Source: Amoebophilaceae bacterium (GTDB lineage: Bacteria > Bacteroidota > Bacteroidia > Cytophagales > Amoebophilaceae). From it: DNA of 24,767 bases. Numbering within the stretch: the first letter of the stretch is position 1; each line of letters begins with the position of its first letter. The DNA is taken from the NCBI GenBank assembly GCA_025455725.1, contig JALOLY010000008.1, positions 1-24,767 on the forward strand, written 5' to 3'. Positions 17,188 to 24,767 of this stretch are shown one piece after another. The position numbers and the translations under genes were made by a program. The notes beneath the pieces are model-generated. The model made no database searches. It saw only the letters and a program-made list of their open reading frames with translations, and had not been told where the DNA came from.

Positions 17188-17258
17188 AGTGGGTGCCTTT
17201 TGATTGATCATGTTGATGTACTAGTGTTGCAGAAAATAAGTATATCGACTGCGAAGCA

Positions 17259-17266
17259 CAAAAGTA
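17259..17266 (-). promoter_or_regulatory. Bacteroidota -7 element (TACTTTTG) before fabI
   Basis: On the minus strand TACTTTTG matches TAnnTTTG exactly, about 72 bases before the fabI start. No TTG is seen at the expected -33 spacing, so support is partial. Confidence 0.38.
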
Positions 17267-17438
17267 CATATTTCAGCAGCAACGCCTAGAGTACATGCTT
17301 GCGAGCACGCTGATAAGATATAAGATAAGAGGGCTATCAGAGTGCCTCTGCACAGGCATTACCCGGCGTTCGACTTGCAATGTGGAAAATGATTAACTTC
17401 GCGTCCAATTCCAGTGCGATTAATAAATTTTACCCAGT

Positions 17439-18098
17439 ATGCTCGTAGAAACTGACCAGTCTAAGCAAGAAGAGAATAAAGATTTTGGGTTGCCTCAAGC
17501 CGAATTCAAACCCATAGAGGCTGGGGGTGGGAAATGGCTCCGAATTACCACCGTGCTTGCAGGCCTGGTGCTGATCATGGGGGTGGGCGTCGTATACTGG
17601 TTTTTTTATCGTGCATCTTCGTCTGATCCTACTAGCAAGGCATATCCTACGCACGAATTATACAAAGATGGAGTGCCAAAGGCGAATGTAGATTCCTTCA
17701 ACGGAGGTGTACCTGCACAACACCAAACCGTAGCATGTGATGAGGCACTTTCTCATTCGGCCAGTGAGTCAGAGACGCCTGTAGAGGAAGCGCATATAGA
17801 AGACGTCAACGCGTCACCATGCACTGTCAAACCGCGAGGGGGTACTATCACAAGTATTAACACGTCCCGAGGCCACTATTATGTTGTAGTAGGTAGCTTT
17901 ATCGATGATGACTTGGCTTCAGACTATGCCAACCGGTTGGCACAACAGGGTGTAGATGTTACGCTCATTGCTCCCCCCCAGGGACAGTATTATTTCCGAG
18001 TTGCCATCGCGCAAAGGAGTACGCTCCATGATGCCCATGAGAAATTGGAATCGCTAAAAGCTACGTATGGGGCTGGTATATGGGTTCTGAAATATTAA
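17439..18098 (+). CDS. SPOR-domain single-pass membrane protein
   Basis: This is a 219-residue protein with a charged cytoplasmic N-terminus (about 1-32), one transmembrane helix (WLRITTVLAGLVLIMGVGVV, about 33-57), a low-complexity periplasmic linker (about 58-143) and a C-terminal SPOR domain (about 146-219: GHYYVVVGSFIDDDLASDYA, then VTLIAPPQGQYYFRVAIAQ). SPOR domains bind denuded glycan strands of peptidoglycan at division sites, so a cell-division or envelope role is likely. Its presence hints that some peptidoglycan is made. The layout (TM, linker, SPOR) matches FtsN-like proteins in general, but the linker gives no specific identity. The ATG at 17439 is well placed before the membrane helix. 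Confidence 0.85.
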   Translation: MLVETDQSKQEENKDFGLPQAEFKPIEAGGGKWLRITTVLAGLVLIMGVGVVYWFFYRASSSDPTSKAYPTHELYKDGVPKANVDSFNGGVPAQHQTVACDEALSHSASESETPVEEAHIEDVNASPCTVKPRGGTITSINTSRGHYYVVVGSFIDDDLASDYANRLAQQGVDVTLIAPPQGQYYFRVAIAQRSTLHDAHEKLESLKATYGAGIWVLKY

Positions 18099-18595
18099 GA
18101 AGCTGCATAAATCGTTTCGTAAGGGTTGCTGTCGATAGATAGACAGACGCTTTGGGGGTACTAACTTTATTCAGGGCTGTTGTTAACGCACCGTATGTGG
18201 TCATATGCGACGTTTATCGTGACCGCAACAAAGTACCTGTTCCTTGGGCCGTTGGGCATGGCTGTTTCTTTACGTGAATTTTTTATATGCTTCTCCTGAT
18301 ATAGTTTTTCCTTGCCTTCAACGGAGTTTGATGCGATATCATATTTGCCTACCTTAACCGAAGTACTGGGACCTGTATTCTCTGGGCGAGCGTGTGATGT
18401 AACATGTCATTGGATCTATGTGCTTACCAATCCTCTCCTTTTTTCGAGCGGAGTTTAAACCAGAGTCACTAACTTCGCGGGTCCTTTCGTCTCCTGGCGT
18501 TCTAGACTACACTTAGTGCTTGAGGCGTGTGCTTCTGTTGCATGCTTTAGGGGCGATACCACGTACCTATACTTAGCTTAGAGGATCCGTATCCT
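18099..18595. other. Gene-free stretch between the SPOR gene and exbB
   Basis: I find no recognisable gene on either strand in about 500 bases; only short open runs occur (about 40 codons near 18150-18275, on each strand), with no family resemblance. A CATATTTG at about 18340, one base off the Bacteroidota -7 consensus, is too far from exbB to be convincing. The stretch may be eroded coding sequence past recognition or a long leader. Confidence 0.4.
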
Positions 18596-19315
18596 ATGTA
18601 TTTACTAAAAATCGATATGATCATCGTTGCAGTACTGTCAGTGTCAGGATTGGCGAAATCCAAGGCCGTTCCACTTATGGCACTTCTTCTTAAAGGTGGG
18701 TGGATAATGCTTCCCATTTTGGTACTTTCTATCCTGGCGACATACGCTATCATAGAAAGGTGGATAGTACTCCGAAAATCTTCTCAGGTACCTCAGAAAT
18801 GGCTGGACGCAGTCATTGCCAAAACCCTAGTAGGCGATATGTCAGGTGTGAAAATGCTTTGTGAAAGAGAACGCTACGCCATTGCCAACATTATTAAGGG
18901 CGGTATAGAAGCATCAGATAAACCCATGGAAACCATAGAACGTGTTGTTGAAGATGCAGGCCAGATAGAGGTGTATAAGCTTGAAAATAATCTAGCTTTG
19001 TTGGGTACTATTGCGGGAGTAGCTCCTATGCTAGGGTTTTTAGGTACAGTAACAGGAATGATTCAGGCATTCATGACTATGTCCCAAGAAACAAATCAGA
19101 TCAGTCCTAAGCTTTTGTCGGGGGGTATTTACGAGGCGATGGTCACCACAGCCGCGGGGCTGGTAGTAGGAATCATTGCCCATCTTGGTTACAACTACCT
19201 CTTAGCGCGTATCCAAAAAACCACTCACCAAATTGAGCATGCTGCCAATCAGTTCATCGCAATCATGAGAGATCGCCCAGGAGTGGCGCAGCACGACGAA
19301 GCCAATGAAGCTTAA
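18596..19315 (+). CDS. exbB: ExbB/TolQ-type proton channel protein
   Basis: This is a 239-residue protein of the MotA/TolQ/ExbB family, the proton-conducting part of the complex that energises TonB. The first helix (GGWIMLPILVLSILATYAII ERW) is followed by a cytoplasmic region, then the paired helices LALLGTIAGVAPMLGFLGTV TGM and EAMVTTAAGLVVGIIAHLGY, both with the family's Gly/Thr-rich pattern. The ATG at 18596 has an AGAGGA-like site about 10 bases upstream; downstream ATGs at 18617 and 18677 are possible. The stop overlaps exbD by 11 bases, forming an operon with exbD and tonB. A Tol-Pal assignment is possible, but the TonB-like third gene favours ExbB. Confidence 0.93.
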   Translation: MYLLKIDMIIVAVLSVSGLAKSKAVPLMALLLKGGWIMLPILVLSILATYAIIERWIVLRKSSQVPQKWLDAVIAKTLVGDMSGVKMLCERERYAIANIIKGGIEASDKPMETIERVVEDAGQIEVYKLENNLALLGTIAGVAPMLGFLGTVTGMIQAFMTMSQETNQISPKLLSGGIYEAMVTTAAGLVVGIIAHLGYNYLLARIQKTTHQIEHAANQFIAIMRDRPGVAQHDEANEA

Positions 19316-19712
19316 TACCAAACATCAGATCGATCCCCAGTTTAGCATGTCTTCCATGACAGACATTGTTTTTCTGTTACTCATTTTTTTCATGCTTACT
19401 GTTACTTCTGTTACACCCCAGGCCCTACTCATAGATTTACCCATGAGTAGCAACGCGACAGACATCTCGCCACCGCAGGTCAACGTTATGATTACGGCAG
19501 ATCTCACCTATTATGTGGACCATCAGAGAATTACACGAGAGCAGTTGGCAGGCTTGTTACAGCAAAAACTGGTGGCAGACCAACGTTCTGTACTGCTACA
19601 GGTAGACGAATCAGTGCCAGTAGCACATATGATTTATGTAACTGACATAGCTGCCTCACTTCATGCCAAGGTGGCTGTGGCCACTAGTCCAACCAATGCT
19701 AGAGCACAATAG
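19305..19712 (+). CDS. exbD: ExbD/TolR-family biopolymer transport protein
   Basis: This is a 135-residue protein, normal for ExbD. It has a short cytoplasmic N-terminus, one membrane helix with the essential Asp20 (SSMTDIVFLLLIFFMLTVTS) and a periplasmic domain (QALLIDLPMS ... VLLQVDESVPVAHMIYVTDI). The Asp carries the proton in the ExbB channel. Its start overlaps exbB and its end overlaps tonB, so the three are translated together. Confidence 0.94.
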   Translation: MKLNTKHQIDPQFSMSSMTDIVFLLLIFFMLTVTSVTPQALLIDLPMSSNATDISPPQVNVMITADLTYYVDHQRITREQLAGLLQQKLVADQRSVLLQVDESVPVAHMIYVTDIAASLHAKVAVATSPTNARAQ

Positions 19713-20439
19713 CTATAAGGATCCTAGCCAAAAGTTAGCACTGGCCATGTCTTGTTGCTTTCACGCATTATTAGTTCTTGGTGCCTATCACTTACCCCTT
19801 AAGCAGTGGGCCGACTCTCCTTCAAGGTATAGTATCACGTTGAACTCTGCTTGGAGCCAACCAATGGGTACGAAAAGTGCCCCGCTGCTTTCTCCCCGAC
19901 CAGCTAGTACAACTGCAACTGAAACTAAGGCAACGCCCCAACCCTCTATCAAGTGTCCACAGGTAAAGCAACCCCTACAAGATAAAAGAGCAGCTTGTTC
20001 AACTTACACGCCACGAAATGCCTCAAGCAATCAAAAAACCGAAAAACATGTAAATAGCCCCGTAAAAGCTGCATCTGAATCCAGTAAAACCATCAATCGC
20101 GAGGAAAGCAAAACAGCAACTATTGATGAACGAGGTCTGTATAAAGTGCATCAGGGCAAACAAACAGGTGCATCGCTAGAGCTTGTAGGGTGGGTATGGG
20201 ATGCTGCACCACAACCCCAGGATGATACTGACGAATTTGGTAAAATCGTATTTCAAATTACCATTGATGAGTTTGGAGAAGTAATTGCCGTAAAGACGCT
20301 AGAGAAAACTATCAGTCCGCTAGTGGAAAGAATTTACAAAGACGCTTTGACCGCATTGACCTTTAGTAAAATTGCCGATCACCCGGTCTATTCCTCTACT
20401 TCCACGGGAAAGGTAACTTTTATTCTGCAGGCCAAGTAA
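19696..20439 (+). CDS. tonB: TonB-like energy-transducing protein
   Basis: This is a 247-residue protein with an N-terminal membrane helix (LALAMSCCFHALLVLGAYHL), a long linker rich in Pro, Lys, Ser and Thr (about 45-155), and a C-terminal TonB-like domain (GKIVFQITIDEFGEVIAVKT, then YKDALTALTFSKI and GKVTFILQAK). The linker is lower in Pro-Lys repeats than in enteric TonB but of the expected kind. TonB spans the periplasm and passes ExbB-ExbD energy to outer-membrane receptors; none is in this window. The ATG at 19696 lies inside exbD (17-base overlap); an earlier ATG at 19663 is unlikely. A TolA-like role cannot be excluded. Confidence 0.85.
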   Translation: MLEHNSYKDPSQKLALAMSCCFHALLVLGAYHLPLKQWADSPSRYSITLNSAWSQPMGTKSAPLLSPRPASTTATETKATPQPSIKCPQVKQPLQDKRAACSTYTPRNASSNQKTEKHVNSPVKAASESSKTINREESKTATIDERGLYKVHQGKQTGASLELVGWVWDAAPQPQDDTDEFGKIVFQITIDEFGEVIAVKTLEKTISPLVERIYKDALTALTFSKIADHPVYSSTSTGKVTFILQAK

Positions 20440-20535
20440 GCTAGGCCTGAGTTTGCGTAGACTGACAGTTTTTGATAAGAAAATGTTCTAGGAAAGTTAT
20501 GTTCCTGTCTTCCCATTTCTTAAGTTCCTCGGCTA

Positions 20536-20543
20536 TAGCTTTG
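20536..20543 (+). promoter_or_regulatory. Bacteroidota -7 element (TAGCTTTG) before recQ
   Basis: TAGCTTTG matches TAnnTTTG and lies 18 bases before the GTG start of recQ, implying a very short leader. No TTG at the -33 position is visible, so it is tentative. Confidence 0.33.
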
Positions 20544-20560
20544 AGTCAACAGAACTACCC

Positions 20561-22561
20561 GTGAATCCGCTTGAGACGCTGCAAAAATACTGGGGCTACG
20601 CCACCTTCAGGCCCCTACAGCGAGAAATCATACAGGCAGTTTTAGATGGCAGAGATGTGTTAGCGCTCCTGCCTACCAGTGGCGGGAAATCTATCTGTTT
20701 TCAGGTGCCTGCGCTGATACGTACAGGCCTTTGTATCGTCGTTTCCCCGCTGGTTGCACTGATGAAAGACCAGGTAGACCGGCTAAAAAAAATAGGTGTT
20801 TCTGCTGAGGCGGTTTTTGCAGGCATGACCCCAAACAAGATCGACCTAATCCTGGATAATTGTATCTACGGGCATATAAAATTTTTGTACGTCTCACCAG
20901 AACGTCTAAAGACTGCACTGCTACAAGAACGCGTCAAAAAAATGAATGTCAACCTGCTTGCAGTAGACGAAGCCCATTGTATTTCTCAATGGGGTTATGA
21001 TTTTAGGCCAGCTTACCTAGAGATTGCAACGTTCAGAGCACTGATAGCTAACGTTAATGTGATTGCCCTCACGGCAACGGCCACGCCTACGGTCCAACGA
21101 GACATTCAAGACAAGCTCCAATTTTGCCATCCTGTACGTTTCCAGCAAAGTTTCGCACGTGACAACCTAGTATATGTGGTACGTAAAACAGAGAACAAAG
21201 AAGGACAGCTACTAAAAATTCTGCGCCACGTGCCCGGTACAGCTATTGTCTATGTCAGCACGCGCAAGAAGACCAAGGTGATAGCCCAGTTTTTACGAAA
21301 GAATGGCATCGACGCAGTGGCGTACCATGCAGGCCTTACAACGCTGGAGCGTGAAGTTCAACAGGAGGCTTGGGTCGGTGGAGCCATGAGGGTTATGGTA
21401 GCCACCAACGCTTTTGGTATGGGTATTGACAAGGCCAATGTACGATCGATCATTCATCTAGACTTGCCGGCCACCCTAGAGGCCTATTACCAAGAGGCAG
21501 GTCGCGCAGGTCGAGACGAAAGAAGGGCTTACGCAGTTATTTTACATGATCACCAAGACATCACACTGCTTCTAAAAAGTATCCAAGTGGCCTATCCCCC
21601 TTTAGATCAACTGAGGAAAGTGTACCAGCATTTGGCCAACTATTACCAGATTGCCGTCGGCAGTCATCCTACAACGACGTATGATTTTGATTTAGAGCAC
21701 TTTGCGCATGCCTGTAACCTTGATCCACGGATAGCCTACCAATCTTTAAAGACCCTAGAGGGAGAAGGGTTGATACAACTCAATGAAACGTTTTCTCAAC
21801 CTGCTCAATTACAAATTTCCACTGATCCCTATACTTTCTACGCCTTCCAGGAAGCTCACGCTTCTTACGGTCCGTTGCTCAAGGCCCTTTTGAGGTTGTA
21901 TGGAGGAGAGCTTTTTGCAACATCTGGCGATATCTCGGTGCAACGCATTACCCACTTTCTCGATGTTACACCTCAAAAAGTCGAGCGACAACTCCAGGCT
22001 TTAGACAACCTAGCACTCATCCGATATTGTCCTCAAAAGTCTACTCCTCAGCTTACTTTCACAACACCTCGCTACGCTACTGCTTCACTGCCGCTGGCTA
22101 GTCGTAGACTTAAGCAACGAACTGCCATCGCCCAAGAAAAAGCTGAGGCGGTGATCCACTACATAACCCAGCAACACCGTTGCAGAGCACAGTTGCTACT
22201 CGAGTATTTTGGCGAGGAGACTTACCAACAGTGCAAACGGTGTGACGTGTGCCTGACTAGGCGACAAGAGGAAGGCCTCCTCTCTACCGAGAAATATCAA
22301 GACTTCAGGGGGATGATCTTGCAACGTTTGCAAACGGGCATGCGGGAGCTTACCCAGATTGTAGACAATGTAGATTTTGCCACGGAAAAAGCTGTTCTAG
22401 CTACTATCCGTCAAATGCTAGATGACGGAGAATTAGCCTATGATAGCACGAGTAGGTTGGTGCAACCACCTCATCTTCGAACTGGCAAAGGGAATAGGAG
22501 ACACAAAAGTGAAATAGGTGGTCACTCCGATACGGATGTAGTGAATACGGTGGCCTTGTAA
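20561..22561 (+). CDS. recQ: ATP-dependent DNA helicase RecQ
   Basis: This is a 666-residue RecQ helicase starting at GTG 20561; no in-frame ATG fits better. Motif 0 is YWGYATFRPLQREII (10-24), Walker A is LLPTSGGKSICFQVPAL (T39-S44), the DEAH box is AVDEAHCISQWGYDFRP (136-139), and the later motifs include ATNAFGMGIDKANVRSI and YYQEAGRAGRDE. The RQC region keeps its four zinc ligands (Cys541, 558, 561, 564 in HRC ... QQCKRCDVC). The C-terminal part after the winged helix is short and I see no HRDC domain, which many bacterial RecQ proteins have. RecQ unwinds DNA 3'-to-5' in recombination and fork repair. It stands alone, 120 bases after tonB. Confidence 0.96.
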   Translation: MNPLETLQKYWGYATFRPLQREIIQAVLDGRDVLALLPTSGGKSICFQVPALIRTGLCIVVSPLVALMKDQVDRLKKIGVSAEAVFAGMTPNKIDLILDNCIYGHIKFLYVSPERLKTALLQERVKKMNVNLLAVDEAHCISQWGYDFRPAYLEIATFRALIANVNVIALTATATPTVQRDIQDKLQFCHPVRFQQSFARDNLVYVVRKTENKEGQLLKILRHVPGTAIVYVSTRKKTKVIAQFLRKNGIDAVAYHAGLTTLEREVQQEAWVGGAMRVMVATNAFGMGIDKANVRSIIHLDLPATLEAYYQEAGRAGRDERRAYAVILHDHQDITLLLKSIQVAYPPLDQLRKVYQHLANYYQIAVGSHPTTTYDFDLEHFAHACNLDPRIAYQSLKTLEGEGLIQLNETFSQPAQLQISTDPYTFYAFQEAHASYGPLLKALLRLYGGELFATSGDISVQRITHFLDVTPQKVERQLQALDNLALIRYCPQKSTPQLTFTTPRYATASLPLASRRLKQRTAIAQEKAEAVIHYITQQHRCRAQLLLEYFGEETYQQCKRCDVCLTRRQEEGLLSTEKYQDFRGMILQRLQTGMRELTQIVDNVDFATEKAVLATIRQMLDDGELAYDSTSRLVQPPHLRTGKGNRRHKSEIGGHSDTDVVNTVAL

Positions 22562-22660
22562 TTTTTTTTCGTGCTATAATTACAAAGCCTGGCCGCATTA
22601 AGCCGTGTGAGAGCTGTTGCGTTGGGGTTGCTGCACCAAGAAGGCCAACTTCGTGCAGTT

Positions 22661-22937
22661 ATGTGCTGAAACTTGGCAAGAAGATGTAAGGTTCGTGTGA
22701 TGGCTCACTACCTTTCTCTCGATGTACCGCAGGGGGAAGTTGTAGTGTTGTTGGACCCCAATAGTGTCGGCGAAGCCGATGCTCTTACATGACTCTGAGT
22801 TTGGTACTACTAAAACTAAAAGAAAGGGGAACTACGTCAGAACACGAGACCCTTATGTCGCTTTCGTTTTATAAAAAATGCGAGGAGACGTTGGTTATTT
22901 GCCCCAAAGATCGTCTGCAAGTAGCCCTCGCGTTGCG
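22661..22937 (+). pseudogene. Remnant of an LptB-like ABC transporter ATPase
   Basis: Short frames in this gap line up in order with the first 95 or so residues of LptB, the ATPase of the LPS exporter. From 22670: NLARRCKVRVMAHYLSLDVP, then QGEVVVLLDPNSVGE (22724-22774), a corrupted Walker A where GPNGxGKT is expected. After a frameshift, SYMTLSLV from 22783 matches FYMIVGLV, and TLMSLSFYKKCEE matches the DIT.LPMYKRAR region. After another shift, VGYLPQ (GYLPQ at 22893-22907) matches the LptB hallmark GIGYLPQ. The spacing from Walker A to GYLPQ is right (about 40 codons). Start Met, Walker Lys and frame are lost, and the signature and Walker B parts are absent because the next gene starts at 22993. 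The alignment is from memory of the family, so another ABC ATPase cannot be fully excluded. Confidence 0.68.
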
Positions 22938-22992
22938 TATGCAATTTTTTTGCTATTCCCGGTGCTTGTAAAAAAGTCGATTATCGTATCGT

Positions 22993-24767
22993 ATGCATTA
23001 CCTCAGTCCTGACTACCTGATTGTGTATGCCTTTTTACTCATCACGCTTGTTATCGGCCTGCGGTCAGGCAGGGGTATCAAAGATGTGAGGGAGTATGCC
23101 ACGGCCAATAAGAGTTTTGGAACGGGGACATTGGTCCTGACTTGGTTAGCCACAGATATTGCAGGAGAGACGGTTCTGGATATGACCGGTTCTGTGAGGA
23201 CGGTAGGCATCATACAGCCACTTACAGTCTTTGGAGGTTGTGGCATTGCGATGCTGATGCAGGCATTAGTTTTTGCCCCTCAGTTTATACGTTTTGGTCA
23301 CTGTATGACCATGGGCGATGTGATGGGGCAGCTTTATAAAAAGCCGGCTCAGGTCATGACAGGGATACTAGGATTTTTTACAGCGCTCTGCATTGCGGGT
23401 ATGGAGTTGACGGTACTGGGCCTCCTATGTGAGCATTTACTTGGTATTGATTTTCGTTTTGGGGTAGGCATAGGTGGCCTACTTCTGGTAGTCTACACAG
23501 CGCACGGGGGTATCAAGTCTGTCGCTTTTACAGACCTGTTTCAAGGACTTATACTGTTCATCGTGGTGCCCATTATTATGGTTGCTGTTTTGAAACAGGT
23601 GGGTGGTGTCCAGCATGTGTTAATACAAGTACCCCCATCACAGCTCCAATTATTTAACCACCCTAAGTCATCGTATTACTTAGCGTTGTTTTTGTCGCTC
23701 AGTGTCTTTCAATTTTCTGTTATAGATCCTGCGCTCATGCAACGAATACTCATGGGTAGAACGAAGCAGCAGCTGCGCCATCAATTCTTCATTGTTGCTA
23801 CCTGCCTATTTGCCTTAATGCTTGCTTTATCGTTGCTGGGGCTTGCCAGCATTATACTGTATCCAGCTAACACGGATGTACCGATAGTGATGCATATTGT
23901 GGGTAATATTTTGCCCACGGGTATCAAAGGGTTGGCAGTAGCGGGCCTTCTCGCGATCACTATGGCCACTTTTGATTCGTTTCTGCACGCAGCGGGACTC
24001 ACTTTGATACATGATGTTGTTAATGTTTGGTACAGCCACATGAGTCGTTCTTTTGATGAACTCAAGTGGGTGCGTTATGCAACGATTCTAATAGGTTTTT
24101 TAGTCATTGGTGTAGGCTTCAGTCGTGCCGATGAGCTGTATGGTTTTGTACTTCTCTCTTACAAGTTTACTGGCCCTTTGTTAGCCTTTCCTCTTTTTGC
24201 GGGGGTTTGCGGTCTGAAGCCTGATCAACGCGCTTTTTATGTTGCTTCAGGCGCTACCATCATGACGCTTTTGCTGGCTGAGTGGTTATGTCCAGTATCA
24301 CAAGACCACTGGGTCCCGCTTGTGAGTGTAGCCGTTAATGGTTGCTTCTTTTTAGGTACGCACGCTGTACGTAACAGGGGCTTTGCTGTGATCAACACCA
24401 CGCAAGAACAAAGTTATTATTTGTGGAGGCCGCATCCTGAAAGCTTATGGACGCGCCTCCAACACCTATTACCTACCCCAGAGCACATCGTCGCGTATTC
24501 GCAAAGGCAGGTGGCACGCTACGGATCGTCACATATGTTATTTGCTGTATTCTGCTGTGTCAACTACCTTTTCCCTTACTTCATGTGGGACCATAGTACG
24601 CCCCAGGCTTACAACCTGATGCTTTATCTACGTCTCATTGGTGCCATGATGTGTGGTCTTATACTCGCCAAGGACAAATGGCCTGAGTCCTTGCTGCCTT
24701 ACCTGCCTACCTACTGGCATCTGACGTTGCTGTACTGTCTTCCCTTCACCAGCACGGTGATGTTCCT
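22993..24767 (+). CDS. Sodium:solute symporter fused to a second membrane sensor-like region (partial)
   Basis: The frame opens at ATG 22993 (a TAA lies eight codons upstream) and runs past the window end: 591 codons without a stop. Residues about 1-455 are a sodium:solute symporter-type protein: DYLIVYAFLLITLVIGLRSG, REYATANKSFGTGTLVLTWL, ATDIAGETVLDMTG, then YTAHGGIKSVAFTDLFQGLI (the SSS signature region) and about a dozen hydrophobic segments. From about residue 495 a second membrane region starts (YSQRQVARYGSSHMLFAVFC, then YLRLIGAMMCGLILAKDKWP and YLPTYWHLTLLYCLPFTSTV). This resembles the N-terminal membrane part of CqsS/LqsS-type sensor histidine kinases. A kinase core would be expected just beyond the edge. 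Symporter-kinase fusions (for example CbrA) are known. The symporter call is firm; the sensor part is inference. Confidence 0.8.
   Translation, partial: MHYLSPDYLIVYAFLLITLVIGLRSGRGIKDVREYATANKSFGTGTLVLTWLATDIAGETVLDMTGSVRTVGIIQPLTVFGGCGIAMLMQALVFAPQFIRFGHCMTMGDVMGQLYKKPAQVMTGILGFFTALCIAGMELTVLGLLCEHLLGIDFRFGVGIGGLLLVVYTAHGGIKSVAFTDLFQGLILFIVVPIIMVAVLKQVGGVQHVLIQVPPSQLQLFNHPKSSYYLALFLSLSVFQFSVIDPALMQRILMGRTKQQLRHQFFIVATCLFALMLALSLLGLASIILYPANTDVPIVMHIVGNILPTGIKGLAVAGLLAITMATFDSFLHAAGLTLIHDVVNVWYSHMSRSFDELKWVRYATILIGFLVIGVGFSRADELYGFVLLSYKFTGPLLAFPLFAGVCGLKPDQRAFYVASGATIMTLLLAEWLCPVSQDHWVPLVSVAVNGCFFLGTHAVRNRGFAVINTTQEQSYYLWRPHPESLWTRLQHLLPTPEHIVAYSQRQVARYGSSHMLFAVFCCVNYLFPYFMWDHSTPQAYNLMLYLRLIGAMMCGLILAKDKWPESLLPYLPTYWHLTLLYCLPFTSTVMF

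Noticed and set aside
22789..22971. A separate 60-residue small protein
   Set aside because: Its residues align with the middle of the LptB-like remnant (SYMTLSLV, FYKKCEE), so it is better explained as part of a pseudogene.
1..24767. CRISPR arrays, insertion sequences, rRNA or additional tRNA genes
   Set aside because: No regularly spaced repeats, transposase frames, rRNA segments or further tRNA T-arms were seen.

Overview
The window looks like a chromosomal segment of a host-dependent member of the Bacteroidota, most likely in or near the Amoebophilaceae (the Cardinium/Amoebophilus group). FabI, RuvA and peptide deformylase carry the residues typical of Bacteroidota versions. The tmRNA tag starts with Gly-Glu, as in other Bacteroidota. 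Some promoters match the Bacteroidota TAnnTTTG -7 element. A complete nucleotide (ATP/ADP) translocase, an ankyrin-repeat lipoprotein, at least two decayed genes (ctpA and an lptB-like gene) and several long gene-free gaps all point to an intracellular organism undergoing genome erosion. Base composition, judged by eye on sample lines, is about 45-50% GC. That is clearly higher than I would expect for the known AT-rich Cardinium and Amoebophilus genomes, so this may be another lineage.

Layout. 1-3.8 kb: an ankyrin lipoprotein (+), ruvA (-) and a single-POTRA outer-membrane barrel protein (-). 3.9-6.1 kb: a promoter, a TPR plus type-1 periplasmic-binding-fold protein, and an overlapping yidD (+). 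6.2-7.9 kb: a nearly full-length but inactivated ctpA protease gene (-), carrying one in-frame stop and several frameshifts. 8.0-10.6 kb: ruvX and def, overlapping by ATGA, then an MscS-type channel (+). 10.8-11.2 kb: tmRNA (ssrA), followed by about 760 bases without an intact gene that contain two good RNA hairpins and a possible decayed reading frame. 12-13.6 kb: an SDR oxidoreductase lacking the usual catalytic Tyr, downstream of an EamA transporter (-). 13.85-16.3 kb: a 2-Cys peroxiredoxin and the ATP/ADP translocase (+), then a strong hairpin between convergent tlc and fabI. 16.4-17.2 kb: fabI (-). 17.4-20.4 kb: a SPOR-domain membrane protein, a 500-base empty gap, then the overlapping exbB-exbD-tonB operon (+). 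20.6-22.6 kb: recQ (+). 22.66-22.94 kb: an lptB-like remnant. From 22.99 kb to the end: the start of a large membrane protein, a sodium:solute symporter continued by a second membrane region like the sensory domain of CqsS/LqsS-type histidine kinases. It is cut off by the window edge.

How the genes fit together. The organism appears to import nucleotides (Tlc) and keeps energised outer-membrane uptake (ExbBD-TonB). It retains recombination genes (RuvA, RuvX, RecQ), translation rescue and maturation (tmRNA, Def), fatty-acid synthesis (FabI) and osmotic and oxidative protection (MscS, peroxiredoxin). The periplasmic protease CtpA and probably an LPS-export ATPase have been lost or are being lost. 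The most notable items are the symporter/sensor fusion, the unannotated lptB-like remnant, the precisely mappable ctpA lesions and the structured gap after the tmRNA.
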